64,000 nucleotides of DNA from an uncultured Winogradskyella sp. (GCF_947498345.1 NZ_CANMJY010000005.1:161168-225167); one strand, 5' to 3'. Shown: positions 51,582-62,804, counted from the stretch's first letter. Notes: generated by a model from the sequence alone, not told the origin. Numbers and translations are program-made.

Positions 51582-51676
51582 TTTCAGCTGCTACTTATTT
51601 ACCCTCTTATACTATTACAACAGCCTTGTCAACAAAATTTAACCTTAACTATATAAAAGGGAGGCTCTTCTTTTTT

Positions 51677-54600
51677 TTAATGCTTCTTAATTAAACGTTT
51701 GATTACTGTACTTGTACCTGAGGTTATCTCTACCATGTACATTCCATCTTCATAACGACTCATATCTATGGCCTGATCTTCTACTATGTTTTGCTTTGTA
51801 ATCAATCTGCCATTAATGTCATAGACCTTTACCATACTATCTATACTTATGCCCTTGATATAAAAACTAGTCCTTGTTGGGTTGGGATAGAGTACTAAGT
51901 CAGTTATATCATGATCTGTAATGCTTAAGGTGCCTACACCTGCATCTGTACAATCATAACTATCATCCGTGATCTGCAGTCCTGGTGCACCTGTACAATC
52001 TGCTACACTTGTGCCTCCACAGGCTGTAAAGAACTGGTCCTGAAACACCCCATCACTATAAAAACACATATTAGCATCCTCACTTGAATCTATATATTTT
52101 ATCTTAATATGAAACAACACCTTTGCTGTAGAATTCACCTCTAAAGCATCTGGCTCGGTCTCTAATCCTACCAAAGCTATATTCTGTTGGAATGACAAGG
52201 ACACTCTAGAGATCGTATTATCATTCTGTATAAAATCCTTATACGCTGGTGTAGCAAAGGGTACTCCTGGCCATGCAAAACCTAATATTGAACCACTTGG
52301 TTGACTATACTCTATATTAGTGTTTGCTGATACATTTTCTCCAAAGGCTGCTGTGTTATAATCAAAGTATACCTGGCCTGAACCTACATAGATTGCCTCT
52401 GTACTTGATATAACAATATCTGCCTCATAGAAATTGTCTACACCATCATTGGTAATCTCTGCATTGGCAAAAGCCAGGGTTATGCCTGCCGTGGTCATAC
52501 TGTTGGTGCTTCTGCTAAACTGTTGACCACGTCCTATATTAGGGTTGATAAGTGCATTAACATCTGTATTTTGTACCTGTGTATTGAAATCCATATCAGC
52601 TTCATCATAACCTGCACCACCGATCAGTTGGATAACAGCACTAGCATCTGTGTTCTGTATTTGTGCATTAGCGTCATAATCCCCTGTGTACATCCCATAG
52701 CTACCATTATCTAACAATATCACGGAATTTGTACCTCCTGCTACAGTATTTGCATCTGAGCTTAAATCTACAGTGGTAGTTGTGCTACTTAAGGATACTG
52801 CTGAAGCAGTCATGATACCGATATGGTTACGGTGATTCACCACAACATAATAACTCCCTAATGGCTGATTAAATGCTAAGGCAGAAGTACCATCTATAGT
52901 TACCACGTCTCCATCGCGATGTAATAAGGCAGATTGTGAATCTATAACTATTGAATTATCATCCTTATCCCTGAGCTCCACCCAAACCCAATCTACGATA
53001 GCATCAGTACCCATAGTTGTAAGCACTGTAGCCTCTACTATCGCAGCATCACCATAAGGCGATGTTAGCGGTATTAATCCATTAACACGTAAATCATCAC
53101 GCATTAAACTTTCTTCTCCTGTATTTGCATTTAAACTTGCTCCTTGTAAATATACTTTTGGGGATAATAAAACTCTAACACAACTTGTATCTTGATCACC
53201 ATCAGTGATTGTCCAACCATAGCCTCCATCGATAACAGGTGTCATTAACAGCGTTCTCTCTGTCTCTGACAAACAATATTTAATATTTTCTGCCCCAAAT
53301 AAAATACCATTTGGTATTGCCGTTTCCCCTGCCATAGTATCTAAAGTAGACCAACCAATAAGTATGGCATCATAATTTTCTGTTGATAAATTTGTATTTG
53401 AGAATATATTATTAGCATCTGTAACGTTACTAATATCCCATGTACTAAGATCTTGGTTAAACTGAGATGCATTATTAAACATACTTCTTATTATAGTTGC
53501 ATTACTTACATCCCAAGTACTAAGATCTTGGTTAAACTGAGATGCTCCAGTAAACATGGTAGCAAAAGAATTTACACTACTAACATTCCAAGATGATATA
53601 TCACTGTTGAAATTTACACATTGCCTAAACAAGAAGCCCATATCCTCTACATTACTTACGTCCCAATGTGAAATATCCTCATCTATAGGAGTACTTCTAA
53701 ACATACTTTTCATACTAGTAACTGATGAAAGGTCTGGTGCATCAATAGCTGTTATATGTATATTATTACATCCATAAAAAGCAGATTCCATACTAGTCCA
53801 CTCAATAGAACCCCATTGCTTTACTTCAGTGATTTTTGACTTATCTCCACTATTATTAAAGAATATTCTTGGGAAATCACCAGAAATCTTCACTTCATAC
53901 TCACCTGCAGAGGCATAGGTATGAGATGCATTGCCTGTTAAGCCTTCATCAATAGTGCCATCACCCCAATCTACTGTATAATTATATCCATCTAATGTAG
54001 TTGGAATGGTGATACTTTCACCTGCTCCTACATTCCATTTGGTAATAAAATAATCTATAATACATAATGGATCTTGATCTCCATCACTAATATTCCAATT
54101 ATAACCTCCGTTAACAATAGATTCTTCTAAAAGAGTTTTTGCATCTCCTCCTAAACAATATTGACTATTACCGGCATCTAATTCTAAATCTGTTGGTATT
54201 GGTCCTTCTCCTGCTTCTTGAGTTGACCATCCTATGAGCAGCGCATCATAATTTTCTGTAGAGAGTGTTACATTAGTAAACATACCTGCTCCAAATTGTA
54301 AATTTGTAATATCCCAATCACCTAGATTTTGATCAAAACTAGTCGCTCCAGAAAACATGTTACTCATTCCTATAACATTTGACACATCCCAATTATTTAA
54401 GGGTTGATTAAAGCTTATACAACCATTAAACATATGATCCATATAAATAACATTAGATACATCCCAATTACTAATATCACTGTCAAAATTTATACAGTCA
54501 ACAAACATAGATTCTGTATTTGTAACATTAGATAAATCTGGCTCGTCTATATCGAGGTTAGTAATCTTTAAATTTTCGCAAACATAAAATGCTGCAAACA

Positions 54601-57600
54601 TTGACGTCCACTCAATATCTCCCCATTGCTCTATGGTTTCTAACTTGTTTCTATTACTCTGGTCTGAAGGAAAAAAGTAGATTCTTGGAAAATCACCATA
54701 TATTTTAACTTCGTAAGTATCTGTTGTAGCATACGTATGGCTTGCATTGCCTGTTAAATTACTTTCTATAATACCATCGCCCCAATCTACTACATAATTA
54801 TATCCACTACCTGTAGTAGGAATGGTTATGCTTTCATTAGCTCCGACATTCCATTTAGTAATAAAAGGATTTCCTAAACCACATATTGGGTTTTCTATGC
54901 CTAGATCATTAATAGTCCATCCATAACCACCATTAGATACTGATTCTACTAAAAGATTTCTGGCATGTACGCCTTCACAATATTTACTATTACCAGCATC
55001 AAACACTAAATTTATATCACTTGGTATTGGCCCTTCTCCTGCGTCTTGAGTAGACCATCCTATGAGCAGCGCATCATAATTTTCAGTTGATAATGTTACT
55101 CCACTAAACATTTCAGTTCCAGAAACTAAACTTGTGATATCCCAATCACCTAGATTTTGATCAAAACTAGTGGCTGAAGCAAACATACTACTCATTCCTA
55201 CAACATTTGATACATCCCAATTATTTAAGGGTTGATTAAAGTCTATACAACCATTAAACATATGATCCATATTAGTAATATTAGATACATCCCAATTGTT
55301 AAACGAATCATTTCCTACAAGCAATTGGCAGCCAGAAAACATCCCTTCTGTATTGGTAACATTAGATAAATCTGGTGTGTCTGAAGTGGTTACGATTAAA
55401 TTACTACAACCAGAAAAAGCAGTTTCCATAGATGTCCACTCTATATCTCCCCATTGTACAACTTCTTTTATTTTGGCTTTAATTTCATCTGTAGAATTAC
55501 TAAAGTCAATTCTAGGAAAATCGCCATATATTTTTACTATACGCTCCTGTACATCTGCATATATGTCTTCTGTTATATAATCGTGAGAAGCATCTCCTGT
55601 TATACCTGCATCAATAGTTCCATCTCCCCAATCTACAATGTAATTGTAACCATCACCCATTGTTGGGATGGTTAAAGTTTCAAAGGCTAAAATATTCTCC
55701 CATCTGGTAATAAATGGTGATTCTGTAAGACCACATATAGGACTAAGTCCAGAATCATTAATACCCCAACCGTATGTGCTCATTAATTCGGTTCTTGCAC
55801 TTCCGCCATTGCAATAATAACTAAGACCTGGGTAAAATGAAATACCTGTAGGGATCGGTCCTTCTCCGGCTTCTTGGGTAGACCAACCTATTAACAAGGC
55901 ATCGTAGTTTTCTGTAGACAATGCAAGGTTTCTAAACATTAGTGTTGTGTTCTCTAAGCTTGTAATATCCCAATTACTTAAATCTTGGTCAAATGGTAAT
56001 ATCACTGAAGAATTAAAGACACTATAAAACATACTACTCATGTCAGTAACATTAGATACATCCCAGTTGCCTATATCTTGGTTAAAAAAATAACAATCTA
56101 AAAACATACTACTCATGTTAGTAACATTAGATACATTCCAATTACCTATATCTTGATTGAATATATCTGTAGCAGCAAACATACCTTCCATATTGGTAAT
56201 ATTAGACACATCCCAATTGTTAAACGAACTATTTCCTGTGAGTGACCTACAACTAGCAAACATTGCATAAGCATTAGTTACTTGAGATAAATCTGGAATA
56301 TCTGTTGCAGTTACATTTAAATTAGTACAACCAAAAAAAGCTTGCTCCATAGATGTCCACTCTATATCTCCCCATTGTGTAATCTCTCTTATCATTTGTC
56401 TATGACTAACTGAGCCCAAGTACCCAAAAGTAATTCTTGGGAAGTCTCCATAGATTTTCACTTCATATTCCCCTGCAATGGCATAGGCATGAGAAGCATC
56501 ACCTGTTAAGTTTTCTTCAATGGTACCATCTCCCCAATCTATATAATAATTATAGCCTGTTCCGGTAGTAGGTATGATTATACTTTGACCATTTTCTACA
56601 ATCCATTTTGTTATAAAAGGTAAAAAATTACAACTAAAATCGAGACCATCATCATTAATACCCCAACTGTATGTGCTCATTAATTCGGTTCTTGCAGCTT
56701 CTCCGTTACAATATCTGCTATCACCTGCATTGAATTCTAAATCTGTTGGTATTGGTCCTTCCCCTACTTCTTGAGTTGCCCATCCTATTAATAAAGCATC
56801 ATAGTTTTCGGTAGAGAGTTTTACACCATTGAACATACTATTTATAAAATCTAAACTTGTAATATCCCATTCGCCTAGATTTTGATCAAAAGAAATTGCA
56901 TTATTAAACATAAAATTCATATTTGTAACATTAGATACATCCCAATTGTTTAGTGGTTGATTAAATGAACTAGAAAAAATAAACAATCCAGACATATTAG
57001 TTACATTAGAAACATTCCAATTATTTAAGGGTTGATTAAAGTTTGTACAACCATAAAACATTGCTTGCATATTAGTAATATTAGAGACATCCCAATTATT
57101 GATATCGCTGTTAAAATTTGTACAATTAAAGAACATACTACTCAAATTAGAAGCATTGGATAAATTTGGTACATCTAAAGCAGTAATGTTTAAATTACCA
57201 CAGTCGAAAAAAGCATTTTCCATAGTTGTCCATTCATTAATTCCCCAATTAGTAACTTCTATTATTTTAGCTCGATTTGCAGATGTTGAGCTATTAAAAT
57301 CAATTCTAGGAAAATCACCATAAATTTTCACTTCGTAAACACCCGGTGTAGCATACTCATGAGTGGCGTTACCTGTTAAGCCTTCGTCTAAGGTACCGTC
57401 TCCCCAAAGAACCGTATAATTATAAACTTCTCCAGTAAATGTTGGTATTATAATTGAAGAAGAGTTAGATGTCCCAGAAATATCTGTATTCCAGGTTGTT
57501 ATAAATGGTTCAGAAATAAGACCACAAGTTGGATCTTGTTGACCATCATCAATAGACCAACTAAAATTTGTTATTAAACGAGCTCTTTCAATTTCTCCAT

Positions 57601-60600
57601 TACAATAACGACTATTTCCTGCATTGAAATTAACGTTACTTGGTATTGGACCCTCTCCTACTTCTTGAGTAGACCAACCTATTAACAAAGCATCGTAATT
57701 TTCTGTTGAAAGTGTTACACCTCCAAACATACTAGAAGCATTATCTAAACTTGTGATATCCCAATTATCTATATTTTGGTTAAAAGAGAATGCATTATTA
57801 AACATGTTTATCATATTAGAGACATTTGAGACATCCCAATTGTTAAACGAATCATTTCCTACTAGAAATGTGCATGAATTAAACATGCCTTGTAAGCTAG
57901 TTACATTAGACAAATCTGGCGTGTCAGAAGCGGTTACACTTAAATTATTACACTCTGTAAAAGCATTTAGCATAGTAGACCACTGTATATCTCCCCATTG
58001 GGTAACTTTTCTTATTTTACTTTTATTTACTCCAGTAGAACTACTGAAATCTATTCTTGGAAAATCGCCATAAATTTTAATTACGTATGTACCTGGTATG
58101 TCATACTGATGAGAAGCATCACCCGTTTGATCATATTCTACAGTAGCACCTTCAAAATCACTACCATCTCCCCAATCTATTACATAATCATATCCGCTAC
58201 CAGTTGTTGGTATTTCTATAGTTTGGAAATCACCTGTAAGTTGCCATTCGGTAATAAAAGGCCTTCCTAAACCACAAAACTGATCTGGACCATCACCAAA
58301 AATGTTCCAAAAATTATTAAACAATAAATTTAATCTAGCATTTTCACCATTACAATATGTATAGCCATTGGCATTGAATGAAACGCTATTTGGTATTGAA
58401 CCTTCTCCTGCTTCTTGTGTTGACCAACCAATTAAGAGCGCATCATAATTATCAGTAGAGAGTGCTGTATCTGTAAACATATTATTGGCGGTAACTAAAC
58501 TTGCAATATCCCAATTACCAACGTTTTGATCGAGATTAGTTGCTGATTCAAACATATTATTCATGTTTGAAACATTAGACATATCCCAATTATTAAACAT
58601 ATCATTTTCTGTTAAAGAAGTACAATCTTTAAACATAGATGACGTATTTGTAACATTAGATAAATTTGGTATGTCAGTAGCTGTAACTTTTAAATTACTA
58701 CATTCTAAAAAAGCACCTGCCATTGAAGACCACTCTATAGCGCCCCATTGTTTAACTTCTCTTATTTTAGTTCTATTTGTAGATGTTGAGCTTTCAAAAT
58801 GAATTCTTGGGAAATCTCCATATATTTTCACATCATATTGTCCAGTAGACGTATACTCATGAGAAACATTACCTGTTTGATTATAACTAAAAGTACCGTC
58901 ACCCCAATCTATACTATAATTATAGCCATTTTCATTTGTAGGTATTTCTATAATTCTATTACCATTTGCATTCCATTCGGTAATAAATAATTCTTCTTCA
59001 ATAACACCACAAAATGGATCTCGGTCACCATCGCTAATAGCCCAACCGTATGTGCTCATTAATTCGGTTCTTGCAGCTTCTCCATTACAATAGCGACTCT
59101 GAGGTGCATCAAAAGCTGTACCTGTAGGTATCTGCGTTTCTCCTGCATCTAAATTTGCCCAACCTATTAATAAATTATCATAATTAGTAGTTGATAAGCT
59201 AGTATTACTAAACATTGCAAAAGCATTATTTAATGAGCTGATATCCCAAGTTCCAAGATTCTGATTAAATGATGATGCAGTAGCAAACATACCATTAGCA
59301 TTAACTAAATTTGATGTATTCCAAGTAGTAATATCTCCATTAAACGCATATGCATCTAAAAACATTCCATCCATGTTAATTACATTAGATACATTCCAGT
59401 TATTAAGAGGTTGATTAAATTCTATGGCGGATAAAAACATTCCTTCCATAGTAGTTACATTGGATACATTCCAGCCATTTAAGGGTTGATTAAATATTGT
59501 GGCAGCAAAAGTCCCTTCCATATCAGTCACATTAGATACATCCCAGTTACTTATATCTTGATTGAAGATACTTGCCCTAGCGAACATGTGATTCATATTT
59601 GTAACGTTAGACAAGTTTGGTGGCGTGACTGGCAAAGATTCTAGGTTACTACACCCATTAAATGCCTCTAACATGGTTTCCCAAACATTATCTCCCCAAC
59701 TTACGACGCTTTTTAATATTGGAGCATTTGCATCATTTAGATCTACATCTGAGAATCTGAAATAGGAAATATTTCCATATACTTTTATAGTATACTCTGC
59801 TGCAAGAGCGTAATTATGGTTAGTATATCCTGTATGTCCTGTTGTAGATGTTCCATCTCCCCAATCTACAGAATATGTTTCACCTGTATATGGCATAAAT
59901 GGCAACTGAAAATCCTGGTTTGCTGTAGGTGATATAATTAATTCTATTGGGCAACTAATATTAGATACTGATACTGATGCTGTACAAGTATCTGTATTAC
60001 CTACTACATCAACAGCAGTAATTGTAACATCATCAATATTTACAGTGCTACAATTAATAAACATTGGTAAAGACGAACTTATGCTTGTATCTACAGACAT
60101 TGTTCCTGTTAAATTCTCAAAAGTTGTACTTGTACTTGATGCTGCGTATACGTGCATATAGTATTTTACACCTGCACTTAAGGTTGTGGTTGTATTTCCA
60201 CTTACAACTTGACCTGTAGCAATATCAATTGTTGTATCGGCTATAAGACCTTCTCCATTTTCTGTAGGCGGAATATTCCATATACTATATCTAAATTGAG
60301 GCACGAATGTTCCTGATCCTTCATCGTTTTTGTTAAGGTCAAAATTAAACTTATACGCTCCATTAGATGGTACCATGAAGATTGAAGATTGATGGTATAA
60401 GTTTGAATGTACAGGACTTGTATTGTCTATATTAACGTAAAATTGATCATTCTCTGCTAAAAAATCTAATTGACTAGAATTATCGGTAGAGCCATTGTCA
60501 AAATCTGAAGGTAAAATGTTATATCCAATATCTGTAGTTGGGAGTTGTGGAACAGTAACATCTTGACAACTAATTGTTGGTGCTTCTGTATCTTCTACAG

Positions 60601-62308
60601 TTATAGTAAATGTACATTCATCTGTATTTCCACTAGCATCTGTAACTGTAAAGGTTTGGATTGTCTCACCAATTGGGAACAATTCTCCACTACCCAATCC
60701 ACTGGTTTGAGAGATTTGTAAATCTTCTGTCGTTATACAATTATCTGTAGCACTAAGCGTAAAAATAACAATAGCACCTGCACTGTTTGGATCTATACCA
60801 GCAGTAATATCTGCTGGGCAACCTATAAATACTGGTGCTATATTATCGGTAGCATTTACACTTGGCACACAACTAGTATTTTGCCCATTATCTTCATATG
60901 CATATACTCTGTTAGTTGGTATAATAGTTCCGGCGTCAGAACAATCTAAATCTAAGGTAATTGAAGAAGCCCCATTTAGATAAATTAATTCTGAACTAAA
61001 AGCTAGTGTTCCTGTAAAAAACAGATCTTCTCCATCTTCTATCACAGACATGTAATAGGTTTTATCTCGTTGTAAGGTAAAGGTATTGTTGTTACTTCCT
61101 TGAGCTAGTGATCCATTTGCATTAAAACTTGCAAACCCCACATAGCCTGGTCTTGCAGCAAAATCTCCTGTGTTTGGATTAAAACTATCTTCCCAAATAA
61201 ATAAATTACTCGAATTATTACCAGACAAAGTAAACGTATAACTTCCTGTAGTTGGCGGTATTAACTCAAATAACTGATAATGAAAACCTGTTGGTATATT
61301 AAGAATTTGATCTGTAGGGCTATTATTATCTAATACAACCGAAACTTCTGTTCCTGTACCAAAAGCAAGATTAGCAGTTGCTGATAAATCGTTGGTAGCA
61401 TTTGCAAGTTCGTTTAGTGTAAACTCATATGTGCTTGTACTCTCATCAACTATAACAGAAGGTGATGAACAAGTAATTACAGGTGCGTTGTCAATAACTA
61501 CATTATAACTACAAATACTACTTTCATTTCCGCTAGTATCTACAATACGATATTGTACTGTAAAATCTGAAGTAGGTACTGTGCCAAAAGCGGGACCAGC
61601 ATCTAATCGTTCTATAACCAATTGACTGTTAGCATCATAATTATCACTACTACCTGTAAGACTAGGTTCTTGTAATATTTCGCCTTCTAGTAACACAACA
61701 TCTGTTGTTGGACATCCACCAAGTACAGGTGCTTCTGTATCATTTACAATGACGTTGAAGGTACACGATTGTTCTTCTCCGTAATTATTAGTATACGTAT
61801 AAGTAACTTCTCTTGGTTGGCCTATAAAATATGAAAAACCAAAACCAGAGGCACTATATGAACCTGTGAATGTATCACTAGGGCAAGGGGCATTATCATT
61901 AATAGTTATATTACTCCCATCAAAGTCTGCTGGACTAATAATGGCAAAACTCTGACCAGGATCGTTACCAATAATATAGTCGCTACATTGAAGGTCTGCA
62001 TAGTTACCGCTAATAACAGTTACTATAGCATTACAACTACTACTATTTCCTCCACCACTAACCGTAAGTTGTACAGTATTCTCTCCTAGATTAGAACAGT
62101 CAAAAGTACTCACATTTATAGAGTAAGTAACAGCAACTCCACCACTTGAGGAATTATCATTTATATCTTGCGCGTCTATAGAAGCTTGACCGTTTACATC
62201 AAGTGCAACAGTGATATCTTTACATCGAGCAATTTGTGCCTCGACACTTTGCAGACTAAAAAAGAAAATGAATAGTACTAGGGTTATTAAAGGGGTTTTT
62301 GCTTTCAT
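51677..62308 (-). CDS. Giant modular BspA/DUF285-repeat surface protein 2
   Basis: A 3543-aa secreted protein. Signal peptide (ITLVLFIFFFSLQSVEAQ), then about 760 residues of Ig-like/HYR-type domains (CKDITVALDVNGQASID, YTNNYGEEQSCTFNVIVNDTE, CPADITAGIDPNSAGA, ECTFTITVEDTEAPTISC). From about residue 787 eight modules follow, each starting FITKW or a variant and a PKD-like domain (YNYVVDWGDGTI, THTYA-x-x-GEYEVKIYGDFPRI), BspA/DUF285 repeats (MFNNATSFNQPLNNWDVSNV) and a cap (ENYDALLIGWSTQEAGEGPIP, RYCNGEAARTELMSTYGW). The tail has SPKVYLQGAS and VDWVWVELRDKDD, a dockerin-like pair (DYDANAQIQNTD, DMDFNTQVQNTD, about 3206-3250), a cohesin-like domain (about 3280-3456) and a T9SS sorting domain. 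Only this giant has the Ig/HYR N-terminal half and WGDG-type PKD domains. It has its own operator-bearing promoter and a terminator. Confidence 0.9.
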   Translation of the reverse strand: MKAKTPLITLVLFIFFFSLQSVEAQIARCKDITVALDVNGQASIDAQDINDNSSSGGVAVTYSINVSTFDCSNLGENTVQLTVSGGGNSSSCNAIVTVISGNYADLQCSDYIIGNDPGQSFAIISPADFDGSNITINDNAPCPSDTFTGSYSASGFGFSYFIGQPREVTYTYTNNYGEEQSCTFNVIVNDTEAPVLGGCPTTDVVLLEGEILQEPSLTGSSDNYDANSQLVIERLDAGPAFGTVPTSDFTVQYRIVDTSGNESSICSYNVVIDNAPVITCSSPSVIVDESTSTYEFTLNELANATNDLSATANLAFGTGTEVSVVLDNNSPTDQILNIPTGFHYQLFELIPPTTGSYTFTLSGNNSSNLFIWEDSFNPNTGDFAARPGYVGFASFNANGSLAQGSNNNTFTLQRDKTYYMSVIEDGEDLFFTGTLAFSSELIYLNGASSITLDLDCSDAGTIIPTNRVYAYEDNGQNTSCVPSVNATDNIAPVFIGCPADITAGIDPNSAGAIVIFTLSATDNCITTEDLQISQTSGLGSGELFPIGETIQTFTVTDASGNTDECTFTITVEDTEAPTISCQDVTVPQLPTTDIGYNILPSDFDNGSTDNSSQLDFLAENDQFYVNIDNTSPVHSNLYHQSSIFMVPSNGAYKFNFDLNKNDEGSGTFVPQFRYSIWNIPPTENGEGLIADTTIDIATGQVVSGNTTTTLSAGVKYYMHVYAASSTSTTFENLTGTMSVDTSISSSLPMFINCSTVNIDDVTITAVDVVGNTDTCTASVSVSNISCPIELIISPTANQDFQLPFMPYTGETYSVDWGDGTSTTGHTGYTNHNYALAAEYTIKVYGNISYFRFSDVDLNDANAPILKSVVSWGDNVWETMLEAFNGCSNLESLPVTPPNLSNVTNMNHMFARASIFNQDISNWDVSNVTDMEGTFAATIFNQPLNGWNVSNVTTMEGMFLSAIEFNQPLNNWNVSNVINMDGMFLDAYAFNGDITTWNTSNLVNANGMFATASSFNQNLGTWDISSLNNAFAMFSNTSLSTTNYDNLLIGWANLDAGETQIPTGTAFDAPQSRYCNGEAARTELMSTYGWAISDGDRDPFCGVIEEELFITEWNANGNRIIEIPTNENGYNYSIDWGDGTFSYNQTGNVSHEYTSTGQYDVKIYGDFPRIHFESSTSTNRTKIREVKQWGAIEWSSMAGAFLECSNLKVTATDIPNLSNVTNTSSMFKDCTSLTENDMFNNWDMSNVSNMNNMFESATNLDQNVGNWDIASLVTANNMFTDTALSTDNYDALLIGWSTQEAGEGSIPNSVSFNANGYTYCNGENARLNLLFNNFWNIFGDGPDQFCGLGRPFITEWQLTGDFQTIEIPTTGSGYDYVIDWGDGSDFEGATVEYDQTGDASHQYDIPGTYVIKIYGDFPRIDFSSSTGVNKSKIRKVTQWGDIQWSTMLNAFTECNNLSVTASDTPDLSNVTSLQGMFNSCTFLVGNDSFNNWDVSNVSNMINMFNNAFSFNQNIDNWDITSLDNASSMFGGVTLSTENYDALLIGWSTQEVGEGPIPSNVNFNAGNSRYCNGEIERARLITNFSWSIDDGQQDPTCGLISEPFITTWNTDISGTSNSSSIIIPTFTGEVYNYTVLWGDGTLDEGLTGNATHEYATPGVYEVKIYGDFPRIDFNSSTSANRAKIIEVTNWGINEWTTMENAFFDCGNLNITALDVPNLSNASNLSSMFFNCTNFNSDINNWDVSNITNMQAMFYGCTNFNQPLNNWNVSNVTNMSGLFIFSSSFNQPLNNWDVSNVTNMNFMFNNAISFDQNLGEWDITSLDFINSMFNGVKLSTENYDALLIGWATQEVGEGPIPTDLEFNAGDSRYCNGEAARTELMSTYSWGINDDGLDFSCNFLPFITKWIVENGQSIIIPTTGTGYNYYIDWGDGTIEENLTGDASHAYAIAGEYEVKIYGDFPRITFGYLGSVSHRQMIREITQWGDIEWTSMEQAFFGCTNLNVTATDIPDLSQVTNAYAMFASCRSLTGNSSFNNWDVSNITNMEGMFAATDIFNQDIGNWNVSNVTNMSSMFLDCYFFNQDIGNWDVSNVTDMSSMFYSVFNSSVILPFDQDLSNWDITSLENTTLMFRNLALSTENYDALLIGWSTQEAGEGPIPTGISFYPGLSYYCNGGSARTELMSTYGWGINDSGLSPICGLTESPFITRWENILAFETLTIPTMGDGYNYIVDWGDGTIDAGITGDASHDYITEDIYADVQERIVKIYGDFPRIDFSNSTDEIKAKIKEVVQWGDIEWTSMETAFSGCSNLIVTTSDTPDLSNVTNTEGMFSGCQLLVGNDSFNNWDVSNITNMDHMFNGCIDFNQPLNNWDVSNVVGMSSMFASATSFDQNLGDWDITSLVSGTEMFSGVTLSTENYDALLIGWSTQDAGEGPIPSDINLVFDAGNSKYCEGVHARNLLVESVSNGGYGWTINDLGIENPICGLGNPFITKWNVGANESITIPTTGSGYNYVVDWGDGIIESNLTGNASHTYATTDTYEVKIYGDFPRIYFFPSDQSNRNKLETIEQWGDIEWTSMFAAFYVCENLKITNLDIDEPDLSNVTNTESMFVDCINFDSDISNWDVSNVIYMDHMFNGCISFNQPLNNWDVSNVIGMSNMFSGATSFDQNLGDWDITNLQFGAGMFTNVTLSTENYDALLIGWSTQEAGEGPIPTDLELDAGNSQYCLGGDAKTLLEESIVNGGYNWNISDGDQDPLCIIDYFITKWNVGAGESITIPTTLDGYNYTVDWGDGTIDEGLTGNASHTYASAGEYEVKISGDFPRIFFNNSGDKSKITEVKQWGSIEWTSMESAFYGCNNIHITAIDAPDLSSVTSMKSMFRSTPIDEDISHWDVSNVEDMGFLFRQCVNFNSDISSWNVSSVNSFATMFTGASQFNQDLSTWDVSNATIIRSMFNNASQFNQDLSTWDISNVTDANNIFSNTNLSTENYDAILIGWSTLDTMAGETAIPNGILFGAENIKYCLSETERTLLMTPVIDGGYGWTITDGDQDTSCVRVLLSPKVYLQGASLNANTGEESLMRDDLRVNGLIPLTSPYGDAAIVEATVLTTMGTDAIVDWVWVELRDKDDNSIVIDSQSALLHRDGDVVTIDGTSALAFNQPLGSYYVVVNHRNHIGIMTASAVSLSSTTTTVDLSSDANTVAGGTNSVILLDNGSYGMYTGDYDANAQIQNTDASAVIQLIGGAGYDEADMDFNTQVQNTDVNALINPNIGRGQQFSRSTNSMTTAGITLAFANAEITNDGVDNFYEADIVISSTEAIYVGSGQVYFDYNTAAFGENVSANTNIEYSQPSGSILGFAWPGVPFATPAYKDFIQNDNTISRVSLSFQQNIALVGLETEPDALEVNSTAKVLFHIKIKYIDSSEDANMCFYSDGVFQDQFFTACGGTSVADCTGAPGLQITDDSYDCTDAGVGTLSITDHDITDLVLYPNPTRTSFYIKGISIDSMVKVYDINGRLITKQNIVEDQAIDMSRYEDGMYMVEITSGTSTVIKRLIKKH

Positions 62309-62331
62309 GATTATTTAATTTTTAAATCATG

Positions 62332-62403
62332 TGCAAGGTAGATTCGGTATTAGCTTTATAAAATAAGTGACGGCTCGTAAATATTACGTACCAGTACGTA
62401 TGA
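62332..62403 (-). promoter_or_regulatory. Promoter and CGTAA/TTACG operator of giant 2
   Basis: Operator at 62374-62403 (plus strand CTCGTAAATATTACGTA, then CCAGTACGTATGA), four-base gap, CACTTATTT at 62361-62369, 20 bases, TACCTTGCA at 62332-62340, then 23 bases to the ATG at 62308. Sequence and spacing match the promoters at 51458 and 62805. Confidence 0.82.
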
Positions 62404-62473
62404 GTATAAATGTTTATCGCTCATTATTTATACTCAATCCCTAGTACAAACAAAATTTTCAATTAAACATATT

Positions 62474-62782
62474 TTAGGAAATGGTATAATTTTGAGCCAA
62501 TGCAAATTCAATTTTACGAAAGTCTGGTTTCTTATTTTTCACTATTAAAAATTTCGTCTTTATGCCTTTAAAAAGCAATGCTCTTTGAATGTCGGTTGCA
62601 TTTAAATTGGGTAAATTTTCTTCTATTATAATAAACTCGCAATAATTTTGAATGATGTATGATAAGGCTGCAAAACCGTCGTCAAATTCATGAATATCTT
62701 TAAAATTCTTATTAAGAAGTTCTTTTTTTAATTTATTCGCATATTTTTTGTCGCTGTGTGCTAGTAAAATTTGCATATCCAA
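62474..62782 (-). CDS. Stand-alone degenerate receiver-domain protein
   Basis: A 102-aa protein with the fold pattern of a single receiver domain: QILLAHSDKKYANKLKKELL, then CEFIIIEENLPNLNATDI, then KTKFLIVKN. The phosphorylated Asp after the third strand is replaced by Glu (IIIEENLP for the usual DLxLP), and the acidic pair near the N-terminus is reduced (HSD), so it probably cannot be phosphorylated normally; Glu could mimic a phosphorylated state. No output domain. It lies 93 bases after the response regulator gene and has the shared operator-promoter in front, so it is likely a target of, and possible modulator of, the two-component system. Confidence 0.75.
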   Translation of the reverse strand: MDMQILLAHSDKKYANKLKKELLNKNFKDIHEFDDGFAALSYIIQNYCEFIIIEENLPNLNATDIQRALLFKGIKTKFLIVKNKKPDFRKIEFALAQNYTIS

Positions 62783-62804
62783 TAATTATCATAATCCTTA
62801 GAAT

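Noticed and set aside
35890..62308. Regular short repeats resembling a CRISPR array
   Set aside because: The repeats are in-frame 25-residue protein repeats (NWDVSNV units) inside long open frames, with no constant spacers and no cas genes.
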